64,000 nt of DNA from the NCBI GenBank assembly GCA_051252515.1, contig JBPOFS010000002.1:1-64000 (forward strand), in the 5' to 3' direction. Positions 8,031 to 17,077 of the stretch are shown one piece after another. The position numbers and the translations under genes are program-made. Position 1 is the first letter of the stretch. Each line of letters begins with the position of its first letter. The stretch comes from UBA5078 sp051252515. GTDB taxonomy: Bacteria; Pseudomonadota; Gammaproteobacteria; Pseudomonadales; Pseudohongiellaceae. Below the pieces are notes generated by a model. The model did not search any database and had not been told where the DNA came from. It saw only the letters and a program-made list of their open reading frames with translations.

Positions 8031-9482
8031 TTAAGAATCAACATTGCTCGCCGCCCATTGCGCCACGAGAACGTCCAACTTTAAAATCAGAATTTCAGTG
8101 AGTGCTTGCTGCTTTTCCTCTCGCTCCGCATTCCACTGCAAAGGCTCATACAAGGAAGACCAACCCGGATACTGACGGATGCTGTTAGCCACTTTACTTA
8201 CATCACCTTCCCATAATTGTTGCAAAACAGCATTGTCGGTTTTTAACTGATCTGTCGCCGCGTGCCCACGCCTTTGCAATGCGGCGAGCAGGAGCATTTG
8301 ACGCGTTAACAAGGCTTGCAGCACCATGTCGTCTATTCGCAAATAACGCCGACCCATCACCACGCTTTGCACGCTTTGGCTAATCTGATGCCCCATCCTT
8401 CTACCAAGACGACGTAGCGCTAAGACTCCGCCTCCCATTACTGCACCGACGGCCGCGCCCGTGCCTAATGAGGCGCCTCCAAGCAAGAGGTCCACTCCAA
8501 ACCCGGCTGCGGCACCAGCCGCTGCACCACTACCAACGTTCAGCCCCAATGCGGCCAAAGTGTTGGGGTCAAACAAATCGTCACGCCATTGCCCTTCACT
8601 AAAGGGCAATGGACTAGCGTTCAGGTCTTCTCGAGAAAAACGGTAAAGGCTCAGCATCGCATCGACACACGCCTGTTCCCTTGCCCGAACACGCTCGTTA
8701 AACTCTCGTAGCACTACAGTAGAGGCATTATCGCCGTCGAGGTAATCCACTCGACAAGTCGCCACATCAATCACTAACTCGGCGATTTGTGCACAGGCAG
8801 CATCGCGGCGCTGTTGCGCATCATCGCGGTGACTAGCCATTAAGGCGGCTAGGCGCTTACCCCGCACATCCAATAACGTCGCCAGTTTTTCATAGAAGAT
8901 ACTCTCACCTTCTAACGCTGGGGCAACCGTGTCAAAACTTACGACCACGTGAAGCCCTAGCCGAGCCAACGCATCACGCCATTCAGATTCGTGGGAGTTC
9001 TCGCTACTCACAAAATTCAGCAACGGTAGCAGTGGTTTTGCACAGCGATTGAGGATCGCCAGTTCGTCTCGATACTTCGCGAGCACGGGATCTCGTACAT
9101 CAATAACATACACAGCCGCATCACTGCGTAACAACTGACGCAACACCTTAGCTTCTTGCTCAAAACGCCCCTGCGCTGCAGGGTCCTCTAGCAACGCCTC
9201 TATCTGTGCCGGACCATCGCGATAACTAAGCTTTGACTGAGAGTCCAAGCTCTCTAATAACGCGATCGCCTCTTCCAACCCTGGGGTATCAAAAAGCTCT
9301 ACGACGACTTCACTGCCAATCGCTAAGCGGGCGCTCTGCACATGGCGCGTAGTGCTCGGCATTGCTGACACTTCGCCGAAACTCTTATCGCGAGTTAGAG
9401 TGCGCAATAATGATGTCTTGCCAGTATTGGTATGTCCTACTACCGCGATGCGCAGAGCATTGTCATTCAGTTGATCATTCAT
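8031..9482 (-). CDS. GTPase with DUF3482 domain
   Basis: P-loop GTPase of 483 residues. G1 is GHTNTGKTS (about 16-24), a threonine candidate for G2 is in PSTTRH, G3 is DTPG (about 64-67), and a weak G4 is in LLNFV. The C-terminal DUF3482 half holds a glycine-zipper stretch (about 325-365, GAAAGFGVDLLLGGAS and on) that could insert in or lie against the membrane. It starts inside the 3' end of the DUF2868 gene (eight-base overlap), so the two are translationally coupled. The pair recurs in gammaproteobacteria as far as I recall, but its function is not established. I infer a membrane-associated GTPase acting with the DUF2868 protein. Confidence 0.88.
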   Translation of the reverse strand: MNDQLNDNALRIAVVGHTNTGKTSLLRTLTRDKSFGEVSAMPSTTRHVQSARLAIGSEVVVELFDTPGLEEAIALLESLDSQSKLSYRDGPAQIEALLEDPAAQGRFEQEAKVLRQLLRSDAAVYVIDVRDPVLAKYRDELAILNRCAKPLLPLLNFVSSENSHESEWRDALARLGLHVVVSFDTVAPALEGESIFYEKLATLLDVRGKRLAALMASHRDDAQQRRDAACAQIAELVIDVATCRVDYLDGDNASTVVLREFNERVRAREQACVDAMLSLYRFSREDLNASPLPFSEGQWRDDLFDPNTLAALGLNVGSGAAAGAAAGFGVDLLLGGASLGTGAAVGAVMGGGVLALRRLGRRMGHQISQSVQSVVMGRRYLRIDDMVLQALLTRQMLLLAALQRRGHAATDQLKTDNAVLQQLWEGDVSKVANSIRQYPGWSSLYEPLQWNAEREEKQQALTEILILKLDVLVAQWAASNVDS

Positions 9483-10899
9483 TTCGACTTAACCAATTCA
9501 ATCCATCGGATTGAGTAAAGAACACGCGCGACGAAGCTAAGCCAATGCTTTCCAGGCTCTGCATCCACACAGGACGGCGATCATTAGCGCGATCTCCCTT
9601 TGGATTTAGAACACATACGGCTAAAGCCTCGGTAAATTTCGACAAATCGACCAACCAATGCAAGCTTCCTCGATCTGGAGAGACACGGGCATCGCAGACT
9701 ATAAGCAACCGCCTTGCTGGCGTGGAGTGAAGCACCTGTAACACAGCTTTTTGCTGAGCGCCGGTTTCAACCACCTCATCAAACAACAGTACTTGCTGAG
9801 CGCTCGAAAAGCCCTTTGGCGGCCAAGACAGATCTTTTCCTAACTCAAGCGCTACTAAACCCAAGGAGTCACCTGCCCCTTTTGCTAGCGCTTGCAATTG
9901 CGCAGGAGGAACGGCGACCGGCGCGGCATCCACTACTCGATACTGTGTCGAAGTTTGAGCAAACAATTGTGCAAAGCCTGGCATTTTTACATCCAGCTGC
10001 ATGGCCGAATAGGCTCGCTTAAGACGGAACAGACTAAATAATAAGACAAGCGCACGCGGGATTATCGCGTACACCAACAGACCACCACTCAGGCAAGATG
10101 CCCAAGCTCGTCGCGCGGCATCAGGTTGTGCTAGCTGCGCACCTTCAAAAGCGCCGCGAATCATGTCATCACTAGGAATCGCAAACCCAACAAGTGAGGG
10201 TAAGTACGCAAACCCTCTAATCACTTCACCAAAGACTGCATCCGAAAGAATGGTCGTTTCTAGAACAAAACTGTAGCTGCGCACACTTAAGGCCAGCAAT
10301 ATTGTCAAAAGAGAGGCTAGCAACGCCGTCAGCCAGGCCGCATGAGTAATGCAACTCAGTGTCCACTTGCCAAGCCCCTTACTGGACATGACCACCCCCA
10401 ATGCACGCGCTAGCTTAGTGGCCGCAGTGGGTTCCAGGGGGTCAGTTTTCGGCCAGTAGCTCATCAACCAAAAAGAGATTCTACCAAGCCATCCACCGGT
10501 CAGTCGCCCGCCTAACAGCCAAGCCAAAAGGGCTAGGAAGTGCACTCCGATCAAGCCTATTAACGTCCAGATAACATTAACGTTCTTCTGTTCGCTGCCA
10601 AAAAAGCCCATGGCGGCACTCGCACCACTGATAATCGCCAATATCAGTAATAACGCGAACAGGAAACGCGCATGTTTAGCCCAGCGTTGAATATTGCTTA
10701 GGACTCCGCTCTCGCCTTCACGGTCATAGGCACGCTGGATAAGCCAGTTTTGAGCTTCATTAGCGTTGTTATTGTCAGACAATGAGGGGAAAACCGGAGA
10801 TGCCTTGCTTCCAACAGTAGCGTCTAAGTCTTGCAGCCGCACAGTGTGCGTCAGCCAATGAGCTTCGAAGCGAGAAACAGGAGTATGCTTTGTAGTCAA
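9475..10899 (-). CDS. DUF2868 membrane protein, partner of the DUF3482 GTPase
   Basis: Inner membrane protein of 474 residues, recognised as DUF2868 from the N-terminal FEAHWLTHTVRLQDL and the overall architecture. Predicted membrane segments lie near 75-95, 108-130, 185-205 and 270-290, followed by a soluble C-terminal domain that reads like a nucleotide-hydrolase fold without an obvious P-loop. The start is TTG at 10899 with AAGGA seven bases upstream, and no better ATG exists. The last eight bases overlap the DUF3482 GTPase gene. Confidence 0.82.
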   Translation of the reverse strand: MTTKHTPVSRFEAHWLTHTVRLQDLDATVGSKASPVFPSLSDNNNANEAQNWLIQRAYDREGESGVLSNIQRWAKHARFLFALLLILAIISGASAAMGFFGSEQKNVNVIWTLIGLIGVHFLALLAWLLGGRLTGGWLGRISFWLMSYWPKTDPLEPTAATKLARALGVVMSSKGLGKWTLSCITHAAWLTALLASLLTILLALSVRSYSFVLETTILSDAVFGEVIRGFAYLPSLVGFAIPSDDMIRGAFEGAQLAQPDAARRAWASCLSGGLLVYAIIPRALVLLFSLFRLKRAYSAMQLDVKMPGFAQLFAQTSTQYRVVDAAPVAVPPAQLQALAKGAGDSLGLVALELGKDLSWPPKGFSSAQQVLLFDEVVETGAQQKAVLQVLHSTPARRLLIVCDARVSPDRGSLHWLVDLSKFTEALAVCVLNPKGDRANDRRPVWMQSLESIGLASSRVFFTQSDGLNWLSRNE

Positions 10900-11044
10900 A
10901 CTTTAGTCCTTCAATGGCGGCTAGTCGCCGTTGAGCTAGGACGCTCTAGTCGGTATAGCGCTTTAACTTTCCAATCACAGCGCTTAGTACGCTGGTGGTA
11001 TGGAATAATAGCGCATCTCCCGCTCCATGACCTTCTCGATTAAC

Positions 11045-11539
11045 CTACTGATACTTGCGCCATGTCAGTGTGCCGGTGATACGCCCTTCAGGGTTCTTTA
11101 TTGAGAGCTTTAACAAACCGTCCTCCCATTCATAATGCCGGACATTGTCCTCTCCTACCCAGCTGCCTCTGCTTGGAGAGCCTTGCACATGATGTACAAC
11201 AATCTGATTCGCCACATCCCACGTGACATCGCCATAATAAGCAAAGCCCCCACGAACATTTTCACTAGAGAGCGCTGCGCGTGCGGGAAGATTTTTTGGC
11301 ATTCCCTGCGCTGTCATATTATCAAAGGCATCATAGGTGATACGACCTTCATACTCATTGTCTATCGCAGAGCCATCCTCGGCGTAGGAAATAAAACTTA
11401 ACAGTTCATAATGACCGATGAATTGCCGTTTCACTGCGGCCAAATCCGTGCTCGCAGCAGACACTGGGGTATTTGCATTCCATAACAACGCGGCACAAAT
11501 ACAAACAATGCCTGCGCCCAGAAAATTCGATCTACGCAT
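11045..11539 (-). CDS. Exported lipocalin-like protein
   Basis: 164 residues with a signal peptide (hydrophobic 8-28, cleavage near VSA|AS). The mature part resembles the lipocalin-like fold family (Lipocalin_5): GHYELLSFISYAEDG near the start, then GRITYDAFDNMTAQ, and a C-terminal beta-rich SIKNPEGRITGTLTWRK. Such proteins often bind or shield small hydrophobic molecules; no ligand can be named. ATG start with AGAGG six bases upstream. It lies upstream of the DUF2868 gene on the same strand, with a gap of about 145 bases that suggests separate transcription. Confidence 0.75.
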   Translation of the reverse strand: MRRSNFLGAGIVCICAALLWNANTPVSAASTDLAAVKRQFIGHYELLSFISYAEDGSAIDNEYEGRITYDAFDNMTAQGMPKNLPARAALSSENVRGGFAYYGDVTWDVANQIVVHHVQGSPSRGSWVGEDNVRHYEWEDGLLKLSIKNPEGRITGTLTWRKYQ

Positions 11540-11570
11540 GGAGAACCTCTTATTTTTATTAGTATTTTTT

Positions 11571-11599
11571 AAATTAAGTACAGTCGTTTTTTAGTTCAA
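11571..11599 (-). promoter_or_regulatory. Possible promoter of the lipocalin-like gene
   Basis: On the minus strand TTGAAC (11599-11594), a 17-base spacer and TAATTT (11576-11571). Each box matches the consensus only moderately, but spacing and position (about 30 bases before the start codon) fit, and the segment is strongly AT-rich. Confidence 0.35.
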
Positions 11600-11685
11600 T
11601 TTGATCATACTCGCGCCATGACTAAGCGTAAAGTAGCGCAAATTTTCACTCCCACCCCCATTGTCATGATTCAATCACGGCAAAA

Positions 11686-11694
11686 TGCTATAAT
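11686..11694 (+). promoter_or_regulatory. Extended -10 promoter of tesB
   Basis: TG-C-TATAAT: a perfect -10 hexamer (11689-11694) with the TGn extension that compensates for a poor -35. Transcription would start near 11701, leaving a leader of about 45 bases to the chosen start codon. Confidence 0.6.
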
Positions 11695-11746
11695 TGCCAG
11701 TCAACTTAGCCTCAATTGCTATATCTGTATGACATCAGGACATCGT

Positions 11747-12616
11747 ATGAACGAACAATTGCAACAGCTCTTCAACCACCTCGACTTAGAACGAATCGAT
11801 GAGAATACCTTCAAGACAAAACATAAGAGCGAGGGATGGAGGCAGATATTTGGCGGCCAAGTTTTAGCACAGGCTTTGCTAAGCGCAAGTATCACCGTTG
11901 ACGAAGAGCGGCAGGCACATTCTTTACACGCTTATTTTCTTAGGCCTGGAGATATGAGTGCGCCTATTACGTTTCAAGTCGATAGGCTTCGAGACGGAAA
12001 AAGCTTTAACACTCGACGTGTGACGGCACTCCAGCATGGCGCCGCCATTCTTAATCTTGCCACTTCATTTCAAGTATCAGAGCCAGGACTAAGTCACCAG
12101 GTTGAAATGCCTGAAGTGCCGGGCCCAGACGAATGCTTAACAAGAGCGCAGCTAGCAGAGAAGTTCAAGGAAAGCCTAACGCCAGAAATGTTAGCGCTCG
12201 CCGCGCGCCCTTTCGCAATCGATATGCGCGCAGTGGAACCTGAAAATTATATGTCGCCAGAGAAACGTGCTCCTCACCGAGCCGTTTGGTTACGTCTTAA
12301 CCAAACACTTCCGGATGACTACGCGTGGCATCGACATATGCTGGCCTATGCATCAGATATGACTTTGCTCGAAACCAGTCTTCGTCCTCACGGAATCAGC
12401 ATGTTCACTAGCAATCTTCAGCTTGCTAGCCTCGATCATTCCATGTGGTTTCACAGACCATTCCGGATGGATGAGTGGCTTCTCTACGTACAAGACAGCC
12501 CTTCGAGTTCCGCTGCCCGTGGTTTTAGCCGTGGCAATATATTTCGGCAAAATGGCGAACTAGTGGTTTCAGTCGCTCAAGAAGGCTTGATAAGAGTACG
12601 CGAACCTAAGTCCTAG
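11747..12616 (+). CDS. tesB: Acyl-CoA thioesterase II TesB
   Basis: Hydrolyses medium- and long-chain acyl-CoA to free fatty acid and CoA in the cytoplasm. Double hot-dog fold: first half about 1-115 (WRQIFGGQVLAQAL, HSLHAYFLRPGD), second half about 160-289 (HRAVWLRLNQ, SLDHSMWFHRPFRMDEWLLY). The catalytic Asp of ASDMTLLETSLRPH and the Gln of AQEGLIR are present. The open frame begins at 11618, but the ATG at 11747 has AGGA six bases upstream, lies just downstream of the extended -10 promoter, and gives 289 residues, the E. coli length. Ends seven bases from the convergent GST stop codon. Confidence 0.95.
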   Translation: MNEQLQQLFNHLDLERIDENTFKTKHKSEGWRQIFGGQVLAQALLSASITVDEERQAHSLHAYFLRPGDMSAPITFQVDRLRDGKSFNTRRVTALQHGAAILNLATSFQVSEPGLSHQVEMPEVPGPDECLTRAQLAEKFKESLTPEMLALAARPFAIDMRAVEPENYMSPEKRAPHRAVWLRLNQTLPDDYAWHRHMLAYASDMTLLETSLRPHGISMFTSNLQLASLDHSMWFHRPFRMDEWLLYVQDSPSSSAARGFSRGNIFRQNGELVVSVAQEGLIRVREPKS

Positions 12617-12623
12617 CATTGCA

Positions 12624-13301
12624 CTAAAGACGTAAATCTTCGGTGACACGGCTGTACTTTAGACAGTCTTCATCGTGCGAAACCTCTCGCCATGTTTCCT
12701 GCAATGCCTCGTCATACCATTGACGCATTGCAGGATAGGCAAGCATTCGATCAACATATTCTTGCGCTTTGATTCCTAGGTTTAAGCCATAAGTTTGCAA
12801 CCTAAAAATTACCGGGCAGTAAAACGCATCTACCGCAGTAAAACTTGCTCCCGCTAAATAGGGACCGCCAAATCTATCCAAACCCTCACACCATAACTCA
12901 TCGATCCTCGCGAGCTCTTTATCAAGCTCATGACTCGGCCTCAGCAGCTGCATCCTTACCCCACAACTCATAGAGCAAAGCTCACGAAGCACTGGGAACC
13001 CCGAATGCATTTCGGCGCTCGCACATCTCGCCCACGCGCGCGCAAATCGATCCTTTGGCCAAACCCCTTCATGAGTCTCATATAGATATTCGATAATCGC
13101 GAGCGAGTCCCAAAGCGTCGCCTCAGGAAGCACTAATGCTGGCACTTTTCCACTTGGTGAAAAATGTCGAAACTCCTCCCAGTTAGAATCCGGAAGAAAA
13201 GGCACTAAACGCTCTTCGAAATCAATATCCAGCGCCCGCATCAACACCCAAGGGCGCAATGACCAAGAAGAGTAATTTTTATTCGCGATATAAAGAATCA
13301 T
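12624..13301 (-). CDS. Glutathione S-transferase family protein
   Basis: 225 residues with the two-domain GST layout. The thioredoxin-like N-terminal domain (about 1-80) has the active-site segment NKNYSSWSLRPW and the glutathione-binding GKVPALVLPEATLWDSLAI; an all-helical C-terminal domain (about 90-215) has GASFTAVDAFYCPVIFR. The SSWS motif suggests a serine-type active site. Substrate unknown. It is the downstream gene of a two-gene unit with the cupin, 11 bases between them. Confidence 0.88.
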   Translation of the reverse strand: MILYIANKNYSSWSLRPWVLMRALDIDFEERLVPFLPDSNWEEFRHFSPSGKVPALVLPEATLWDSLAIIEYLYETHEGVWPKDRFARAWARCASAEMHSGFPVLRELCSMSCGVRMQLLRPSHELDKELARIDELWCEGLDRFGGPYLAGASFTAVDAFYCPVIFRLQTYGLNLGIKAQEYVDRMLAYPAMRQWYDEALQETWREVSHDEDCLKYSRVTEDLRL

Positions 13302-13312
13302 TTCTTTGTCTC

Positions 13313-13723
13313 CTAAGCCATATCAACAGGTCTTTGTAATGTCCCTTCACCAGGGGTAATAAATAGCAATGTACTGGGTTCGTATAGGCGCGCTGTGTGC
13401 CACACCCCCTTGGGCACCAACACCCAACTCGCACTCTTGTTAAGGGTCAGCGTTTTATGGCCAGATTTTTTTTCGAATATTAAATCGAGTGATCCTGAAA
13501 GCAAAACGATGATCTCTTCCCCTTCCGGGTGCATCTCCCATACGGGCCAGTTCTCAACAAAACTGAGCGTGGAGACTAAATACTCATCTTTAAAATTACC
13601 GAAACGTCCGCTGCTCAAATCCTGCCAGAAGGTTTCATCAACTTTTAATGCACTTGCTGTCGCATCTGCTTTCAAGTGAGCATAGTGTTGATCAAGCTCA
13701 AAAGGGCCTATGTTTCTAGCCAT
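13313..13723 (-). CDS. Small cupin-domain protein
   Basis: 136 residues, a single conserved cupin barrel. The first motif is in WEMHPEGEEIIVLLSGSLDL and the second in VPKGVWHTARL, so candidate metal ligands are one His and a Glu from motif 1 and a His from motif 2. Small cupins of this kind are usually sensors, isomerases or dioxygenases; the reaction cannot be read from sequence. First gene of the pair with the GST, which suggests a joint detoxification role (inference). Confidence 0.82.
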   Translation of the reverse strand: MARNIGPFELDQHYAHLKADATASALKVDETFWQDLSSGRFGNFKDEYLVSTLSFVENWPVWEMHPEGEEIIVLLSGSLDLIFEKKSGHKTLTLNKSASWVLVPKGVWHTARLYEPSTLLFITPGEGTLQRPVDMA

Positions 13724-13958
13724 CGCTCATTCCCTCGATGTTATTTTTCTTGATGATTATTGAGGCCATCATCTTTCTAAAAATTAGTAAAACGGTACCG
13801 ATCCTTTTGACGCATCATAGCGTTAAGCATACGCCTACTTCAACAATACACCTGTCAGGCTACCCCGCAAGAACTGCCATCCTTTCAATCTAGGAGGGTA
13901 TGGCTCAGTGTGCTATTGTCATCACACTTAACAATTTCCTGCCCGTGAGGCTTTCGTC

Positions 13959-15293
13959 ATGCCATTTGCATCACACTACCCACAACATATTATCGAACTG
14001 CAATCTCGCTATGCACAAGCGCTTGAGAGCAATAACAGCTTCACCGCCATTTTGTTACATAGCGGCACAGAGCGATATTATTTTGCCGATGATCAGAGTA
14101 TTGCGTTTCGAGCTAACCCCCATTTTTGTCAGTGGTTGCCGGTCAATAAACCCGACCAAGCCATTCTCATCATTCCTGGACAACAGGCACTTTATTTTCA
14201 AGTGACTCCTTCTGATTTTTGGTACGAACAAGGTTTCACTCTAGAGAGTTGGATTAGCGATCAGTTCGACTTATGCCCTGTTGAAAACAGTCAGGCGGTT
14301 ATCAAAAAAATTCAGAGCAAAGGGTTTCCGCCAGTCGCACAGATCGCTTTCATTGGCGAAGATACAGCATTCGCCATGCGCCTTGGCATTCCCGCTATGG
14401 CTATCAACCCAGAGCCACTTGTGCACCACCTCGACTTTCAGCGCGCCGTTAAAACTGAATATGAAATCGCCAGCATACGCAAAGCAAACCGACTTGCTCT
14501 TTTGGGGCATACTGCCGCGCGCCACGCTTTCTTGGAAGGGGCTAATGAATATGCAATCCACATGGCCTACCTTCAGGCCTGCGGGATCTTAGAGGACGAG
14601 ACGCCTTACACCAACATCGTTGCTCTAGATGAGAAAGCCGCTATTTTACATTATCAAAACAAACGTCGAAACAAGGGCGGAGAAAGCCAAGTATTGCTCA
14701 TAGATGCCGGCTGCCGTGTGAACGCCTATTGCTCTGACATTACGAGAACCTCCACTGCCAAGGGCACACTTAGTTTGTTCTGCGACCTTGTCGAAGCCGT
14801 AGAGTCTTTACAGACCAGCCTCATTCGCCGCGTTAAAAGCGGCATAAACTATCCCGACATCCATCGTGCTGCTCATGACGGACTGACGAATATTTTGCTG
14901 GGCTCGGGAATATGTCGAGGCACGATAGAGGAACTCAAAACCAATAAAATGAGCACCTTGTTTATGCCACACGGCATCGGACATTTACTCGGCATTCAAG
15001 TGCATGACATTGGTGGGCGCATGAAGAATTCACACGGGGAGTTACAAGCACCTCCAGAGGATTATCCGAGCTTACGCACCACACGCAAAACAGAAGTGGG
15101 GCAAGTCTTTACGATAGAGCCGGGCTTGTACTTCATCCCTCTATTGCTAGACAAAGAACGCGACACTCAACGTGGCCGTTTGATCAACTGGGATATTGTC
15201 GACACTCTTTTACCTTTAGGCGGAATAAGAATAGAAGACAACATCCTAGTGACTGAGACAGGCCATGAAAACCTAACGCGGGTGCTTATTTAG
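13959..15293 (+). CDS. pepQ: Xaa-Pro dipeptidase PepQ
   Basis: Cytoplasmic M24 metallopeptidase that cleaves dipeptides with C-terminal proline. 444 residues, equal to the E. coli enzyme. A creatinase-type N-terminal domain (about 1-160) precedes the pita-bread domain with its five metal ligands: the two Asp of LLIDAGCRVNAYCSDITRT, the His of PHGIGHLLGIQVHD, the Glu of TIEPGLYFIP and the Glu of GIRIEDNILVTE. ATG start preceded by GTGAGG. In many gammaproteobacteria pepQ is followed by trkH or fadB neighbours; here it stands alone between divergent and convergent genes. Confidence 0.95.
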   Translation: MPFASHYPQHIIELQSRYAQALESNNSFTAILLHSGTERYYFADDQSIAFRANPHFCQWLPVNKPDQAILIIPGQQALYFQVTPSDFWYEQGFTLESWISDQFDLCPVENSQAVIKKIQSKGFPPVAQIAFIGEDTAFAMRLGIPAMAINPEPLVHHLDFQRAVKTEYEIASIRKANRLALLGHTAARHAFLEGANEYAIHMAYLQACGILEDETPYTNIVALDEKAAILHYQNKRRNKGGESQVLLIDAGCRVNAYCSDITRTSTAKGTLSLFCDLVEAVESLQTSLIRRVKSGINYPDIHRAAHDGLTNILLGSGICRGTIEELKTNKMSTLFMPHGIGHLLGIQVHDIGGRMKNSHGELQAPPEDYPSLRTTRKTEVGQVFTIEPGLYFIPLLLDKERDTQRGRLINWDIVDTLLPLGGIRIEDNILVTETGHENLTRVLI

Positions 15294-15301
15294 GACCCGC
15301 G
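15277..15301. terminator. Hairpin between convergent pepQ and M20 peptidase genes
   Basis: CGCGGGT (15277-15283) pairs perfectly with ACCCGCG (15295-15301) around an 11-base loop that contains the pepQ stop codon. Only a short T run follows on the plus strand, so this is at best a weak intrinsic terminator. Confidence 0.35.
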
Positions 15302-15304
15302 CGT

Positions 15305-17050
15305 TTAAAGCTCTGGCATGCCACCTAAGCGGGCGAACATCTCAGTTGCAATCTGCAAGTCTAGTAAAAACTGATCGACGGTTTTGAATTCATTAGCATT
15401 ATGGCCAGTGTATTTTTCCGTCGCTAAGGCTAAACCAAATTGCACGCCATTGGGCAAATCGTGAATTGATGTACCCCCTGCGGACGAACCGAACTCACGC
15501 GAAATACCTAAGTTCTCCACGGCAATATCCAATAATGCATTGATCCATGCACCCTCTGGATTGCGATACATAGGCTCACTCGCTGAGATATTAAAGCTTA
15601 CCTCTACGGCGTGAGTCTCTGCCCATGCCCCCAGCGTCTCTTCCAACTCACTGACTAAAGTTTGAGGATCGCGCCCTACTGGCAATCGCAGGTTGACCGC
15701 CGTACGCAGTTGATCGCCATCGATGGCGACAAAGGTTTGCGAGGCTGTCAAAGGACCCATGAAACTATCGGCATAGGCTATCTGCAATTGTGTTCCAAGA
15801 TAGTTCATCCCCCAATTCTCTGTCGCGTAAAGAGCCGCATCAGTAAAATGATTTTCCTGCACTAACCCTTGCTGTACCAATCCATTGATAAAGGCAAACA
15901 TACGCGAGACCGGATTAACGCCGGACTCGGGTTCTGAAGAGTGAGCAGAGACCCCAAGCACATCAACGCGCACTCGCTCTCCATCAAGACGTGCATTAAT
16001 CGCAAAATCGCTGCCATTAGTTGAAGAGAAAACAGCGCCTTCCTGATTAATACGGGTAAGCAATGATTGCCCGCGCGTTGAAGTCAGCCATACACTGGTA
16101 CTGGCGGGAATCTGATTCGTGGCGAGCCCTCCAGTGAGCTGCACAATCTGCGCGCCTTCCCCGCTTGCCGCACGAAAAGGAAAACTTGCCATAATCGTGC
16201 CATAGCCTTTTTCGGCAATGATGACAGGGTAGCTACCGTCTAGCGCGATGTTGTAATCTGGTATCGGATTGCGCTCGAAATAATAGGGCATGGCATCACC
16301 GCCGGTTTCCTCGCGCGTATCAACAAGCAATTTGAAATGTCGCAGTAGAGGCAAATTTTCATCTTGCACCACGCGCATGGCATACATTGAAACCACTATG
16401 CCATTTTTGTCGTCTTGCGTGCCGCGTCCATACAGACGATTACCGATTTGTGTCACAACAAACGGGTCCAGTTTTGTGCCATCCTCTAATACCCATAACT
16501 CAGGATTTACTGGGACAACATCCGCATGAGCATGCACTCCAATTAACTCACCTTTTGGTTCGCCAAGGGACACTTCGTAGATGCGACCGCCCACGTTACG
16601 AAAGGCTAGGTTGAATGATTCGGCCAGACTTTGCAGCTCTATGGCGAAACGATGAAACTCGGGATTCTCGTGCTGAACGATGGACTCAGAATTAAAGGTA
16701 GGAATGGCCACTAGCTCACGCAAAGTCTGCAAGGCATCGTCTGCATATTTAGTGCGGGTATAGAGGCCAAGCAGTCGGTACAAGGCGTTACGCTCGCTCT
16801 CCTGTACCGGCTCCTGCGTGCGATAGCGCTCGAGCAAGGCCGCGTAATCCACCCCGTTGCTCGATGGCAATGCCGAAACCTCATTGAGGAATGTACTGAA
16901 ATCTTGCGGGGTTGCTTCCTCAAAGGCACTGAGGATCACATTAGCTTGTGGCATTTCAGCGCTCGTTTGAGCCGAGGCCATCGCACTGAGCCCAATAAAG
17001 ACAAGCAGGCTTGCTAGCGGTATTACTGTCAATCTTACAATGCGTTTCAT
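15305..17050 (-). CDS. Exported M20 family metallopeptidase (dipeptidase type)
   Basis: Zinc-dependent peptidase, 581 residues, with a signal peptide (MKRIVRLTVIPLASLLVFIGL..., cleavage near SAQ). M20 blocks are visible: GVHAHADVVPVN with the first His and Asp ligands, GRGTQDDKNG with the bridging Asp, REETGGDAMPYY with the catalytic Glu pair, and a C-terminal TGHNANEF His. The dimerisation lid lies about 320-470. A GTG in frame at 17059 is possible, but ATG at 17050 has GGAG at a better distance. It follows the beta-lactamase gene by 27 bases on the same strand. Probably scavenges peptides in the periplasm, perhaps including cell-wall fragments (inference). Confidence 0.88.
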   Translation of the reverse strand: MKRIVRLTVIPLASLLVFIGLSAMASAQTSAEMPQANVILSAFEEATPQDFSTFLNEVSALPSSNGVDYAALLERYRTQEPVQESERNALYRLLGLYTRTKYADDALQTLRELVAIPTFNSESIVQHENPEFHRFAIELQSLAESFNLAFRNVGGRIYEVSLGEPKGELIGVHAHADVVPVNPELWVLEDGTKLDPFVVTQIGNRLYGRGTQDDKNGIVVSMYAMRVVQDENLPLLRHFKLLVDTREETGGDAMPYYFERNPIPDYNIALDGSYPVIIAEKGYGTIMASFPFRAASGEGAQIVQLTGGLATNQIPASTSVWLTSTRGQSLLTRINQEGAVFSSTNGSDFAINARLDGERVRVDVLGVSAHSSEPESGVNPVSRMFAFINGLVQQGLVQENHFTDAALYATENWGMNYLGTQLQIAYADSFMGPLTASQTFVAIDGDQLRTAVNLRLPVGRDPQTLVSELEETLGAWAETHAVEVSFNISASEPMYRNPEGAWINALLDIAVENLGISREFGSSAGGTSIHDLPNGVQFGLALATEKYTGHNANEFKTVDQFLLDLQIATEMFARLGGMPEL

Positions 17051-17077
17051 GTCATTCACTCCGATTCTAGTTGTGGC

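Noticed and set aside
13900..14205. Plus-strand reading frame of 101 codons with AGGAGGG upstream
   Set aside because: Spacing between the Shine-Dalgarno-like bases and ATG is only about two bases, and it overlaps pepQ in another frame with no recognisable protein.
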